DNA of 16,699 nt, from the NCBI GenBank assembly GCA_012799495.1, contig JAAZLD010000392.1, forward strand, positions 1 to 16,699, in the 5' to 3' direction. The position numbers were made by a program, and so were the translations under genes. Source of the DNA: Desulfitobacterium sp. GTDB taxonomy: Bacteria; Bacillota; Desulfitobacteriia; Desulfitobacteriales; Desulfitobacteriaceae. This document shows positions 1-5,944 of this stretch, piece after piece. The first letter of the stretch is position 1. The number at the start of each line of letters is the position of its first letter. Below the pieces are notes generated by a model. That model searched no databases, was not told the DNA's origin, and saw nothing but the letters and a program-made list of their open reading frames with translations.

Positions 1-404
1 GAGGAATAGAGGAAAACACCCATGCTTTCATTAAAGCTATGAAAAATCCTTTTACAGAGATTATGGCCCATCCAGGAAGATTAGAATTTCCCTTAGATTT
101 AGAAAAAATAGCTTATATGTCTAATAAACTTAATGTACCCTTAGAGCTAAATAATAGTTCCCTTTGTCCAGAAAAAGGTGCAGCATGGGATAACTGTCGT
201 ATATTAGCAAAAGCTATAGTTAAATATGGGGGACTTGTTTCCTTAGGTAGTGATGCTCATTTTTGGGATCGAGTAGGGGATTTTTCTAATTGCCTCCAGC
301 TTGTTCAAGAATCTGGTATTAAAGAGGAACAAATACTTAACACTTCCCTAACTAAACTAGAGGATTATCTTAAGAGACGTCACGAATTAAGGCCTACAAA
401 TTAA
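1..404 (+). CDS. PHP-domain phosphatase, YcdX type (5' end missing)
   Basis: Only the C-terminal part is present: the frame is open from base 3 to the stop at 402-404, and the true start lies upstream of the window. The protein matches the C-terminal half of YcdX-type PHP hydrolases. It has a metal-binding AHPGR motif, then a LELNNSS motif like the LEINNSS of YcdX, and the closing GSDAH motif whose Asp and His are metal ligands in the family. The tail (ILNTSLTKLEDYLKRR) matches the usual ending of the family. YcdX proteins are cytosolic trinuclear-zinc enzymes with phosphatase activity in vitro; the natural substrate is not settled. It could also be annotated as a PHP domain of a histidinol-phosphatase or a PolX-like protein, but the residue pattern favours YcdX. 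Confidence 0.85.
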   Translation, partial: GIEENTHAFIKAMKNPFTEIMAHPGRLEFPLDLEKIAYMSNKLNVPLELNNSSLCPEKGAAWDNCRILAKAIVKYGGLVSLGSDAHFWDRVGDFSNCLQLVQESGIKEEQILNTSLTKLEDYLKRRHELRPTN

Positions 405-482
405 AATATACAAATTTCATTTAATTTAGTTGAACTTACCAGGGATATCTTCCATATATTACTAAGTGGGGAGGTGTTTCTG

Positions 483-1055
483 GTGATGGATAAAGATAAT
501 TTACTAGCAATTAATGTGGGGTTTTCTTTTCTTACAAGAGTTAGTAGCATTCCAGGTAGCCCTTCCTTCATCTACTCACAACCTGTCATTAATAGTCGTT
601 TGTACTTTGCACCCTGGATCTTGTTAGGAGCACAGGTATTAAGCTTACTAGCAAAGAAATTATTGCATTTAGAAAAAATCCCTGTTTTAGATGTATCCCA
701 GGGTAAATTAAGTACTATACCTTTGGATAAATTCATTAATTTTCTAGGTTCTTTAGGTTCTAAGAATGAGAGTAGACCTTACGATATTTTAAGGGAAATA
801 AATTCAACCGATTCATCTTCAGCAAATGGGCTCGATTTTCCTACTCAATTACCCCCTGACATTCCCATGTATATAGCCTTGTATCTTTCCGCAGACTATA
901 GTAGGGAATTATATACACCTAGTATTATAGTTTATGTTCCCTTGATTAGTCTTCCTGGTATAAAAGGAGCTTTACCTTTTTTAGTCCTTGCTTTATTAGG
1001 GACAATTCTAGTACGTTGTGTTGTAGATCCCAATACAACAGGAGCAAAGCCCTAA
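483..1055 (+). CDS. hypothetical membrane protein, unrecognised
   Basis: I do not recognise this protein of about 190 residues. The frame can begin at GTG 474, GTG 483 or ATG 486. I chose GTG 483 because the ribosome binding site GGAGG at 470-474 sits 8 bases before it and would overlap a start at 474. There is a hydrophobic stretch around residues 40-57 and a longer one around 147-172 near the C-terminus. Between them lies a polar, Ser/Asn-rich segment with a Pro-rich patch (FPTQLPPDIP). The protein ends in a short polar tail. It is followed 28 bases later by another membrane-protein gene on the same strand, so the two are probably co-transcribed. A weak promoter-like pair (TTGAAC 430-435, then TATATT 455-460, spacing 19) lies upstream. 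No catalytic motif is visible. Confidence 0.6.
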   Translation: MMDKDNLLAINVGFSFLTRVSSIPGSPSFIYSQPVINSRLYFAPWILLGAQVLSLLAKKLLHLEKIPVLDVSQGKLSTIPLDKFINFLGSLGSKNESRPYDILREINSTDSSSANGLDFPTQLPPDIPMYIALYLSADYSRELYTPSIIVYVPLISLPGIKGALPFLVLALLGTILVRCVVDPNTTGAKP

Positions 1056-1083
1056 TATTTTGCTTTTAAAGGAAGGTTAAAGT

Positions 1084-1701
1084 ATGAATCACCTAACAGC
1101 TTTGGGACGGGAAAAACTGTCAACTTTAGTTATTATATTATCTTTAATAATAACTCTCATCACCTCTTTAGGGGTGACTTTCCTTGATGTAAAAATCAAT
1201 AATATCGAGCTTATTGATGGTGAACTATATACCATTATCACAGATAAGGGAAATGTGAATATTGTTCCGGGTGACATTCTGCGGATTGAGAGAAGCAATA
1301 CTAAAAGAACCCTTACAAGTGAGGCTCAGGAGCTAGGCAAGATATTTACCAATAAAGGATTTATTTATCTTTCCTCTAAAGATAAATATGCCCCTATTGG
1401 CAATGAATTGATGAAATCAGTTGATAACTTAGGCCTTCCCCTTTGGGAGCGGTCAGGGGTAGACTGGAAAACCATCAAAAAACTAAGATATTCTATTGGT
1501 ATTCCAGAACAATATACAAACTTAGTGGTATTTCTCCTTGATTTACGTAATATAGCTCTAACAATTGGGTGTATAGCCTTACTAGTCTTAATTTTTCCCT
1601 TACGAATAAATGATGATAAAAATGAAGAGGCTAGTACTGCTAATCAAGTTCAAGAGCTCCAAAGGGAAAAGTTTGCGGAAATTGAAAAGTTAGTCAAATA
1701 A
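1084..1701 (+). CDS. hypothetical protein with two membrane segments and a central exposed domain
   Basis: I do not recognise the family. The 205-residue protein has one hydrophobic segment near residues 13-35 and another near 146-172. The 110-residue middle part is hydrophilic and looks folded: its first half (ELIDGELYTIITDKGNVNI) has alternating residues typical of small beta structures. The C-terminal 30 residues are charged and likely helical (QVQELQREKFAEIEKL). By hydropathy, the middle domain would lie outside the membrane with both ends inside. An AAGGAAGG ribosome binding site precedes the ATG. It follows the previous gene by 28 bases and ends inside the terminator at 1701-1725, so the pair looks like a two-gene unit of membrane proteins. 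The function is unknown. Confidence 0.65.
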   Translation: MNHLTALGREKLSTLVIILSLIITLITSLGVTFLDVKINNIELIDGELYTIITDKGNVNIVPGDILRIERSNTKRTLTSEAQELGKIFTNKGFIYLSSKDKYAPIGNELMKSVDNLGLPLWERSGVDWKTIKKLRYSIGIPEQYTNLVVFLLDLRNIALTIGCIALLVLIFPLRINDDKNEEASTANQVQELQREKFAEIEKLVK

Positions 1702-1725
1702 AAAAGAGCCCGAAGGCTCTTTTTT
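1701..1725 (+). terminator. bidirectional hairpin terminator between convergent genes
   Basis: AAAAAGAGCC (1701-1710), loop CGAA, then GGCTCTTTTT (1715-1724) form a perfect 10-bp stem with a tetraloop. The A-run on the left and T-run on the right give a U-tract in both reading directions. It lies between the stop of the upstream plus-strand gene and the stop of gap on the minus strand, so it can serve both. Confidence 0.9.
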
Positions 1726-1737
1726 CAATACCCAAAC

Positions 1738-2739
1738 TTATTTTGAGTAGACATGTTTAACCAAATCAACCACCCGACATGAATATCCCCACTCATTATC
1801 ATACCAGGAAATTACTTTTACCATATTACCATCCATGACCATTGTGGATAAGCCATCTATGATTGAGGAAACAGAACTTCCATTATAGTCGCTAGACACT
1901 AATGGTAGCTCAGAATAATCTAGGATACCTTTTAGCTCATTTTGGCTAGCATTACGGAAAATTGAGTTAACTTCTTCTTTAGAGGTATTTTTCTCAACTT
2001 CTACTACCAAATCCACTACAGAAACATTGGGGGTAGGTATGCGCATAGCAAAACCATTTAATTTTCCTTCTAATTCGGGGAGAACAAGTGCTACAGCTTT
2101 AGCTGCGCCAGTGGTAGTAGGGATAATGGAGAGTCCTGCAGCCCGTGCCCGCCGTAAATCTCTATGGGATTGGTCAAGAATTTGTTGGTCTGTTGTATAA
2201 GCATGAACTGTTGTCATTAAACCCCGTTTGATACCGAGATTTTGATGTAATAACTTCGCAACAGGAGCAAGGCAGTTGGTAGTACAGGAAGCATTGGAAA
2301 TAATATGATGTTTCTCGGGATCATATTTTTCTTCGTTAACACCCATTACAATAGTTACATCTTCTCCCTTAGCGGGGGCGGTAATTACTACTTTCTTTGC
2401 TCCATTATCAATATGTTTCTGACAGTCTTCACCGTTATTGAATTTACCGCTGGATTCAACAACTACATCAACACCTAAGTCTCCCCAAGGAATATTTTCG
2501 GGAGAGGTATGAGAGACTACTTTAATAAATTTACCATCAACTTTAAAGCCTCCATCAACACTTTCCACTTCATGAGGAAAAATTCCATGGACGGAATCGT
2601 ACTTTAAGAGGTGAGGCATAATTTCCCCTGTTGAACGATTATTGACTGCCACTATTTCAATATTTTCTGTGCCAAATGCAGCGCGAAAAACATTCCGACC
2701 TATGCGACCAAAACCATTAATTCCAATACGTATAGTCAA
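1738..2739 (-). CDS. gap: glyceraldehyde-3-phosphate dehydrogenase, type I
   Basis: Phosphorylating GAPDH of glycolysis/gluconeogenesis, 333 residues, the normal length. The Rossmann motif GFGRIGR is at residues 9-15, the catalytic Cys152 in NASCTTNC, the general base His179 in TVHAY, and the C-terminal SWYDNEWGYS is intact. The start is TTG at 2737-2739, with AGGAG (CTCCT on the plus strand, 2749-2753) 9 bases upstream; no ATG fits. The gene stands alone, not with pgk/tpi. The residues that normally fix NAD preference are changed. Asp32 of the Bacillus enzyme is Asn34 here, followed by Arg35. The Leu187-Pro188 pair is Gln190-Ser191, close to the Ala-Ser of chloroplast NADP-using GAPDH. Enzyme identity is certain; NADP or dual cofactor use is my inference, which would suggest a biosynthetic role. 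Confidence 0.97.
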   Translation of the reverse strand: MTIRIGINGFGRIGRNVFRAAFGTENIEIVAVNNRSTGEIMPHLLKYDSVHGIFPHEVESVDGGFKVDGKFIKVVSHTSPENIPWGDLGVDVVVESSGKFNNGEDCQKHIDNGAKKVVITAPAKGEDVTIVMGVNEEKYDPEKHHIISNASCTTNCLAPVAKLLHQNLGIKRGLMTTVHAYTTDQQILDQSHRDLRRARAAGLSIIPTTTGAAKAVALVLPELEGKLNGFAMRIPTPNVSVVDLVVEVEKNTSKEEVNSIFRNASQNELKGILDYSELPLVSSDYNGSSVSSIIDGLSTMVMDGNMVKVISWYDNEWGYSCRVVDLVKHVYSK

Positions 2740-2783
2740 AATACCGCACTCCTTTATTTCATTATAATTATTTTCCCCTTGTT

Positions 2784-2812
2784 AGTTTAGCATTTTTTAC
2801 AGTATGACACAA
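2784..2812 (-). promoter_or_regulatory. predicted sigma-A promoter of gap
   Basis: On the minus strand TTGTGT (plus coordinates 2807-2812) is followed after 17 bases by TAAACT (2784-2789). Transcription would begin near 2777, leaving a leader of about 38 bases before the TTG start. It overlaps the predicted divergent promoter of the OsmC-family gene. The match to consensus is moderate. Confidence 0.4.
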
Positions 2813-2823
2813 TTACTTTTAAT
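2796..2823 (+). promoter_or_regulatory. predicted promoter of the OsmC-family gene
   Basis: TTTACA (2796-2801) and TTTAAT (2818-2823) are 16 bases apart, about 40 bases upstream of the ATG. The element overlaps the predicted gap promoter on the other strand, so the two genes could compete for polymerase or share a regulator. The match is only fair. Confidence 0.35.
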
Positions 2824-2864
2824 AGAGTAAATGTGACATACAAATCCATGAAGGAGGTCATCAA

Positions 2865-3275
2865 ATGAAAGTTACTGTTTCACATATTAAGGGAATACAT
2901 TTTGAAGGGGAGGGAAGTTCCAAATTACGGACCCAAATGGATCAAAATATCACTTCCGGAGGTTCAGGCTATGGTTCAAGCCCTATGGAGTTGATTTTAA
3001 TGGCCTTAGGGGGATGTACTGGTATGGATGTAGTTCTCATTCTGGAAAAGATGAAGGTAACTTTTGATCGGATGGAAATTATCATCGTCGGAGAGCGTAA
3101 TAGTGGTACTCCACTAGTATTTACTGACATAGAGTTAATCTATAAATTCTGGGGAGAGAACCTTCCGGAAAAGAAAATACAACGAGCAATCCAATTGTCC
3201 ATGGAAAAGTACTCAAGTGTAGCTAACATGTTGGACAAAGCTGTTAATATAACTTACAGATTAGATCTTTCCTAA
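2865..3275 (+). CDS. OsmC/Ohr-family protein, YhfA-like, with only one of the two redox cysteines
   Basis: A 136-residue protein of the OsmC fold, the usual size. The first active-site cysteine is Cys51 in ALGGCTGMDV on the central helix. The second cysteine of the family, normally in a KYCSV-type motif, is replaced by Ser117 in KYSSVANML (codon TCA), and there is no other cysteine. OsmC/Ohr proteins are cytosolic thiol-dependent hydroperoxide reductases that use both cysteines. The YhfA branch is less well characterised. With a single cysteine this copy cannot form the intramolecular disulfide; it may use an external thiol or have another role. AAGGAGG lies 8 bases before the ATG. It is divergent from gap, and a terminator-like hairpin lies about 115 bases downstream. 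Confidence 0.9.
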   Translation: MKVTVSHIKGIHFEGEGSSKLRTQMDQNITSGGSGYGSSPMELILMALGGCTGMDVVLILEKMKVTFDRMEIIIVGERNSGTPLVFTDIELIYKFWGENLPEKKIQRAIQLSMEKYSSVANMLDKAVNITYRLDLS

Positions 3276-3389
3276 GGGAAAGAGTTAATAAATACTTAAT
3301 AAATAGTTAATTTATCCTTTAGCAGAAGAGTGTTGAACCTAAAGATACCTTTTGCTATACTTGATTTGTCTTATTATCTTTGTTTTTAG

Positions 3390-3425
3390 GCCGCAGATAT
3401 ATACATCAATGCGGCTTGTTTTTAT
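3390..3425 (+). terminator. probable terminator of the OsmC-family gene
   Basis: GCCGCA (3390-3395) pairs with TGCGGC (3410-3415), and GAT/ATC inside can add three pairs across a small bulge. TTGTTTTTAT follows. The loop is large and the hairpin lies about 115 bases beyond the stop codon, so confidence is moderate. Confidence 0.5.
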
Positions 3426-3506
3426 GTTATGTTCAATATTCTCAATTTTCTCATGGTCAATTTTAGTATGCTCGTAATTTGATATGAACAATCTATAATG
3501 ATAAAA

Positions 3507-3533
3507 TTTTCGACATTGCTATTTTTCGACTAC
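3507..3533 (-). promoter_or_regulatory. two candidate Spo0A boxes
   Basis: Read on the minus strand, 3507-3517 is AATGTCGAAAA, which contains the full TGTCGAA core of the Spo0A box. 3523-3533 is GTAGTCGAAAA, with one change in the core. The two are 16 bases apart in the same orientation. They lie just downstream of the TATAAT at 3494-3499, a position that would suit repression of the glycosidase gene if that hexamer is its -10. The motif is known from Bacillus; binding here is inference. Confidence 0.3.
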
Positions 3534-3625
3534 CCTTATGTTCTTTATTTTCTTTTCACTTTTAAATTATTTAGTTAGCTTTTGGAGTATATTAAAATTT
3601 ACACAATGGGAGTGGATAAAAAGCT

Positions 3626-4591
3626 ATGAAAAAAAGGAAAATTCGCTGGAGAAGGATCGGTGGATTTGTTCTCTTTAATATTATTTTTTCAGGTGCTTTA
3701 ATTCCTTTCTTCCTTTTTTGGGGGCCCTTTGAAGCGATTAAAGTAATGGCTGTAGGAGCAGTGGAGACTTCTCGTCATCCTCAAGTGGTTCGCTTTTTTC
3801 TTTCTGAAGAAAAAATTCGGGAGATTATGCATACCTACGATAGCCAAGGAGCTCAGATAGGGTTAGAAATTGATCGGAAAGCCACTGATATCTCTAATGT
3901 ATCTTCTGGAATCATCATTGAAGATATCCAGGGTCATAGTTATAAAGGTAAGGTTATGTTGATCGAAGATCCGAAACGGGTTAAAGTAGCAGTTACCCAA
4001 GAAATCGGAGTGGCTGGGGAAAGATTAAGTGATATGGTCAAAAATGCCGGAGCAATTGCCGGTATCAATGCTGGAGGATTTTATGATCCAGATGGAGAGG
4101 GAAATGGAGCCTTCCCCGATGGGATAACAGTGAAAAATGGAGAAATTATTCACAATAATGTAGGAGATAGGGCTGTTGATTTTATCGGTCTTGATGCCGA
4201 TGGAAAGCTGATCGTTGAAACCCTTAATGTAGAGCAGATTAAGGAACGTAATATTATGGAGGGTGTTAGCTTTTATCCACCTTTAGTAAAAGATGGTAAG
4301 CCAGCCATTTCCGGAGATGGGGGATGGGGAATTGCCCCTCGTACAGGTATCGGCCAAAGGGCTGATGGTACCATTATCTTTTTAGTAATCGATGGCAGGC
4401 AACCTACTTGGAGTATTGGTGCTACTTTACGCGACATGATGAATGTTTTCTTAGAATATGATGCTGTGGTAGCTGCTAATTTAGATGGGGGATCTTCCTC
4501 AGAAATGGTTTATGACGGAAAGATATTAAACAAACTTTGGAATATTTTTGGAGAGAGATATATTCCTACGGGCTTTGTTGTTATGCTATAG
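3626..4591 (+). CDS. membrane-anchored phosphodiester glycosidase-family protein (NAGPA domain)
   Basis: A 321-residue protein. The basic N-terminus (KKRKIRWRR) is followed by one hydrophobic segment at about residues 12-34 and a NAGPA (phosphodiester glycosidase, formerly DUF2233) domain at about 110-321. Family hallmarks are present in order: GINAGGFYD (146-154), RTGIGQRADG (239-248), DGRQPTWSIGATLRDM (256-271) and the signature NLDGGSSSEM (285-294). The domain is known from the mammalian enzyme that uncovers mannose-6-phosphate, and bacterial members are often labelled exopolysaccharide proteins. The single N-terminal anchor puts the domain outside the membrane, so a role in trimming cell-wall or spore-envelope glycans is plausible but not shown. 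The gene is followed 64 bases later by a second anchored-protein gene, probably in the same transcript. Confidence 0.88.
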   Translation: MKKRKIRWRRIGGFVLFNIIFSGALIPFFLFWGPFEAIKVMAVGAVETSRHPQVVRFFLSEEKIREIMHTYDSQGAQIGLEIDRKATDISNVSSGIIIEDIQGHSYKGKVMLIEDPKRVKVAVTQEIGVAGERLSDMVKNAGAIAGINAGGFYDPDGEGNGAFPDGITVKNGEIIHNNVGDRAVDFIGLDADGKLIVETLNVEQIKERNIMEGVSFYPPLVKDGKPAISGDGGWGIAPRTGIGQRADGTIIFLVIDGRQPTWSIGATLRDMMNVFLEYDAVVAANLDGGSSSEMVYDGKILNKLWNIFGERYIPTGFVVML

Positions 4592-4612
4592 CTTTGTAGA
4601 TATGCAAAAGTG

Positions 4613-4646
4613 TTTTGCGGATAAAGGAGTTTTGCGGATAAAGGAG
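4613..4646 (+). repeat. perfect 17-bp tandem duplication carrying the ribosome binding site
   Basis: TTTTGCGGATAAAGGAG occurs at 4613-4629 and again, without any gap or change, at 4630-4646; the next four bases are again TTTT. Each copy ends in AAGGAG. The second copy is 9 bases from the GTG start at 4656 and is the working ribosome binding site. The first copy is 26 bases from that start and has no good start codon at a suitable distance. Confidence 0.95.
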
Positions 4647-4655
4647 TTTTGTCTG

Positions 4656-5891
4656 GTGAAGAAAAAGACAAAGAAAAGAATAAAAATGATAACCAGCTGG
4701 GTTATTGTTTCACTTATGTTCCAATTTACTTTCTATTACTTTCTAAATAAGAAAGCAGAAGCAATCATGATTCCCCAAATTACACCTGTTGTTGTGGAGG
4801 ATTTAGAGATCGAGATTCCAGGTACTAATCTTGAAAACTTACAAATCTCCTTTGGTAAGGATTATTTAGCCTATATGGAGGATAATCAACTAAAGGTCTA
4901 TAATGTTAAACTGGAAAAAGTGGTATTTGAGAAAAAGCCTCAAGGAAATAATAAGTATGATGAGGGAGTAATCTATTATCAATGGCTCCCAGATCGGGAT
5001 ACTCTTGTCTACTTTTATGCTCGTCACAATCCTAATCCTACAACTACAGTTGTTGTTCCTATCAAGGATAACCAAGAATTAACTGAACAAGGTGGTTTAA
5101 CGGAAGATCCAAATCAACAAAGAGTCTCCCAACCTAAGACTCGGACTGAAGTTCGTCATAATAATCCCCAAATCACGGATATATATACCTTAGAACTACC
5201 TCCAAGTGACGAAGAACAGACACTACCTGATGATCGTTTTAATCGCAGTATTGAGAGTTTTCCTGCTGGGGGTAAAATCCGACAAATGGTTGTCTCGACT
5301 TTTACTAATTTGATTTATTTAGCTATTGAAAATAATAGCTCATTTCAACTAATGGAAATAGACATCATGAAAAATGTTCGCAACTTGAACCGCTCAGGGG
5401 AAAAGATTCTTCAAATGGCTGCTTCGGATAAATTCGGCACATTATATATTAAGAGCAAGCACAATCAGAAAGAAGAAATAATGGCCTTGAATGGTTGGGA
5501 GAGGAAGGTTATCTCAGATGATTCTTATGACATTATTCTAGGCAATCGCAATGGGATTCTATATTTAGGCAATGTTCAAGATGAACACTTGGTAAGTATA
5601 AATAGTGCTCAGGAGAATGCAGCAGATAAATCTTTAGATTTTAATAAATTGTGGGAAGGCTCCGTTCCTATTACAGACTCCTCACGAATAATTATTGGAG
5701 CAGAAAATCAAATAATCATTTACGATCACAAAACAGCCCATATTGTCTCTGATGGAGAACTTCGTACTTTAAACCTAAGTGGCGAAGATAACCTTATTTC
5801 CTCTGATGGTGTTCAGTTAGTTCAAATTACCCGAGAAGGATTTATGACAAAACTTAAATTCTTATCTCTAGCTAATCTCCTAGAGAGATAA
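4656..5891 (+). CDS. hypothetical membrane-anchored protein, possibly beta-propeller
   Basis: I do not recognise a named family. The frame is open from 4548, but I place the start at GTG 4656, where AAGGAG (4641-4646) is 9 bases upstream and the protein begins with a lysine-rich stretch. This gives 411 residues. A hydrophobic segment at about residues 11-30 is a likely signal anchor. The rest is hydrophilic and mostly beta-like, with recurring blade-like phrases such as FGKDYLAYMEDNQLKVYNV and NQIIIYDHKTAHIVSDGE, as in TolB/WD-type propellers, interrupted by a polar, Pro/Thr-rich stretch around residues 125-165. It would face the outside of the membrane. It follows the phosphodiester glycosidase gene by 64 bases and ends at a strong terminator, so the two may work together on the cell surface. 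The propeller call rests only on reading the sequence. Confidence 0.7.
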   Translation: MKKKTKKRIKMITSWVIVSLMFQFTFYYFLNKKAEAIMIPQITPVVVEDLEIEIPGTNLENLQISFGKDYLAYMEDNQLKVYNVKLEKVVFEKKPQGNNKYDEGVIYYQWLPDRDTLVYFYARHNPNPTTTVVVPIKDNQELTEQGGLTEDPNQQRVSQPKTRTEVRHNNPQITDIYTLELPPSDEEQTLPDDRFNRSIESFPAGGKIRQMVVSTFTNLIYLAIENNSSFQLMEIDIMKNVRNLNRSGEKILQMAASDKFGTLYIKSKHNQKEEIMALNGWERKVISDDSYDIILGNRNGILYLGNVQDEHLVSINSAQENAADKSLDFNKLWEGSVPITDSSRIIIGAENQIIIYDHKTAHIVSDGELRTLNLSGEDNLISSDGVQLVQITREGFMTKLKFLSLANLLER

Positions 5892-5902
5892 ATGATAAGA
5901 TT

Positions 5903-5944
5903 GCCCCAAACACAGTTGAAGTAGTTTGGGGCATCATTTTTTTT
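5903..5944 (+). terminator. strong intrinsic terminator
   Basis: GCCCCAAAC (5903-5911) pairs perfectly with GTTTGGGGC (5924-5932) across a 12-base loop, and a T-tract follows at 5937-5944. It closes the glycosidase/propeller pair. It lies between convergent genes, but the minus-strand side lacks a good U-tract, so it probably serves the plus strand mainly. Confidence 0.9.

Larger units (their letters stand above)
3276..3625. other. 350-base non-coding region
   Basis: No gene is visible between the OsmC-family gene and the glycosidase gene. From left to right it holds an 11-bp near-perfect AT-rich tandem repeat (3285-3295 and 3296-3306, last base differs), a terminator-like hairpin (3390-3415), a TATAAT hexamer at 3494-3499 without a clear -35 partner, and two Spo0A-box-like sequences (3507-3517 and 3523-3533). 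The ribosome binding site of the next gene is GGGAG near 3608, 13 bases before its ATG. Confidence 0.6.

Noticed and set aside
2756..2770. TATAAT on the minus strand just before gap
   Set aside because: Transcription from it would start within the ribosome binding site, and no -35 lies at the right distance.
3285..3306. 11-bp AT-rich tandem repeat TTAATAAATA-C/G
   Set aside because: Two short AT-rich units in an AT-rich gap are easily due to chance; I note it but do not call it functional.
3276..3625. Possible riboswitch or small RNA in the gap before the glycosidase gene
   Set aside because: Apart from one terminator-like hairpin I see no paired, conserved structure of a known riboswitch class.
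4548..4655. N-terminal extension of the propeller-like protein overlapping the glycosidase gene
   Set aside because: The extension reads through the glycosidase 3' end and the tandem repeat, is not protein-like, and a much better start with AAGGAG is at 4656.
4890..5075. 61-residue minus-strand frame in the propeller-like gene
   Set aside because: It is fully inside a longer supported gene and lacks a ribosome binding site.
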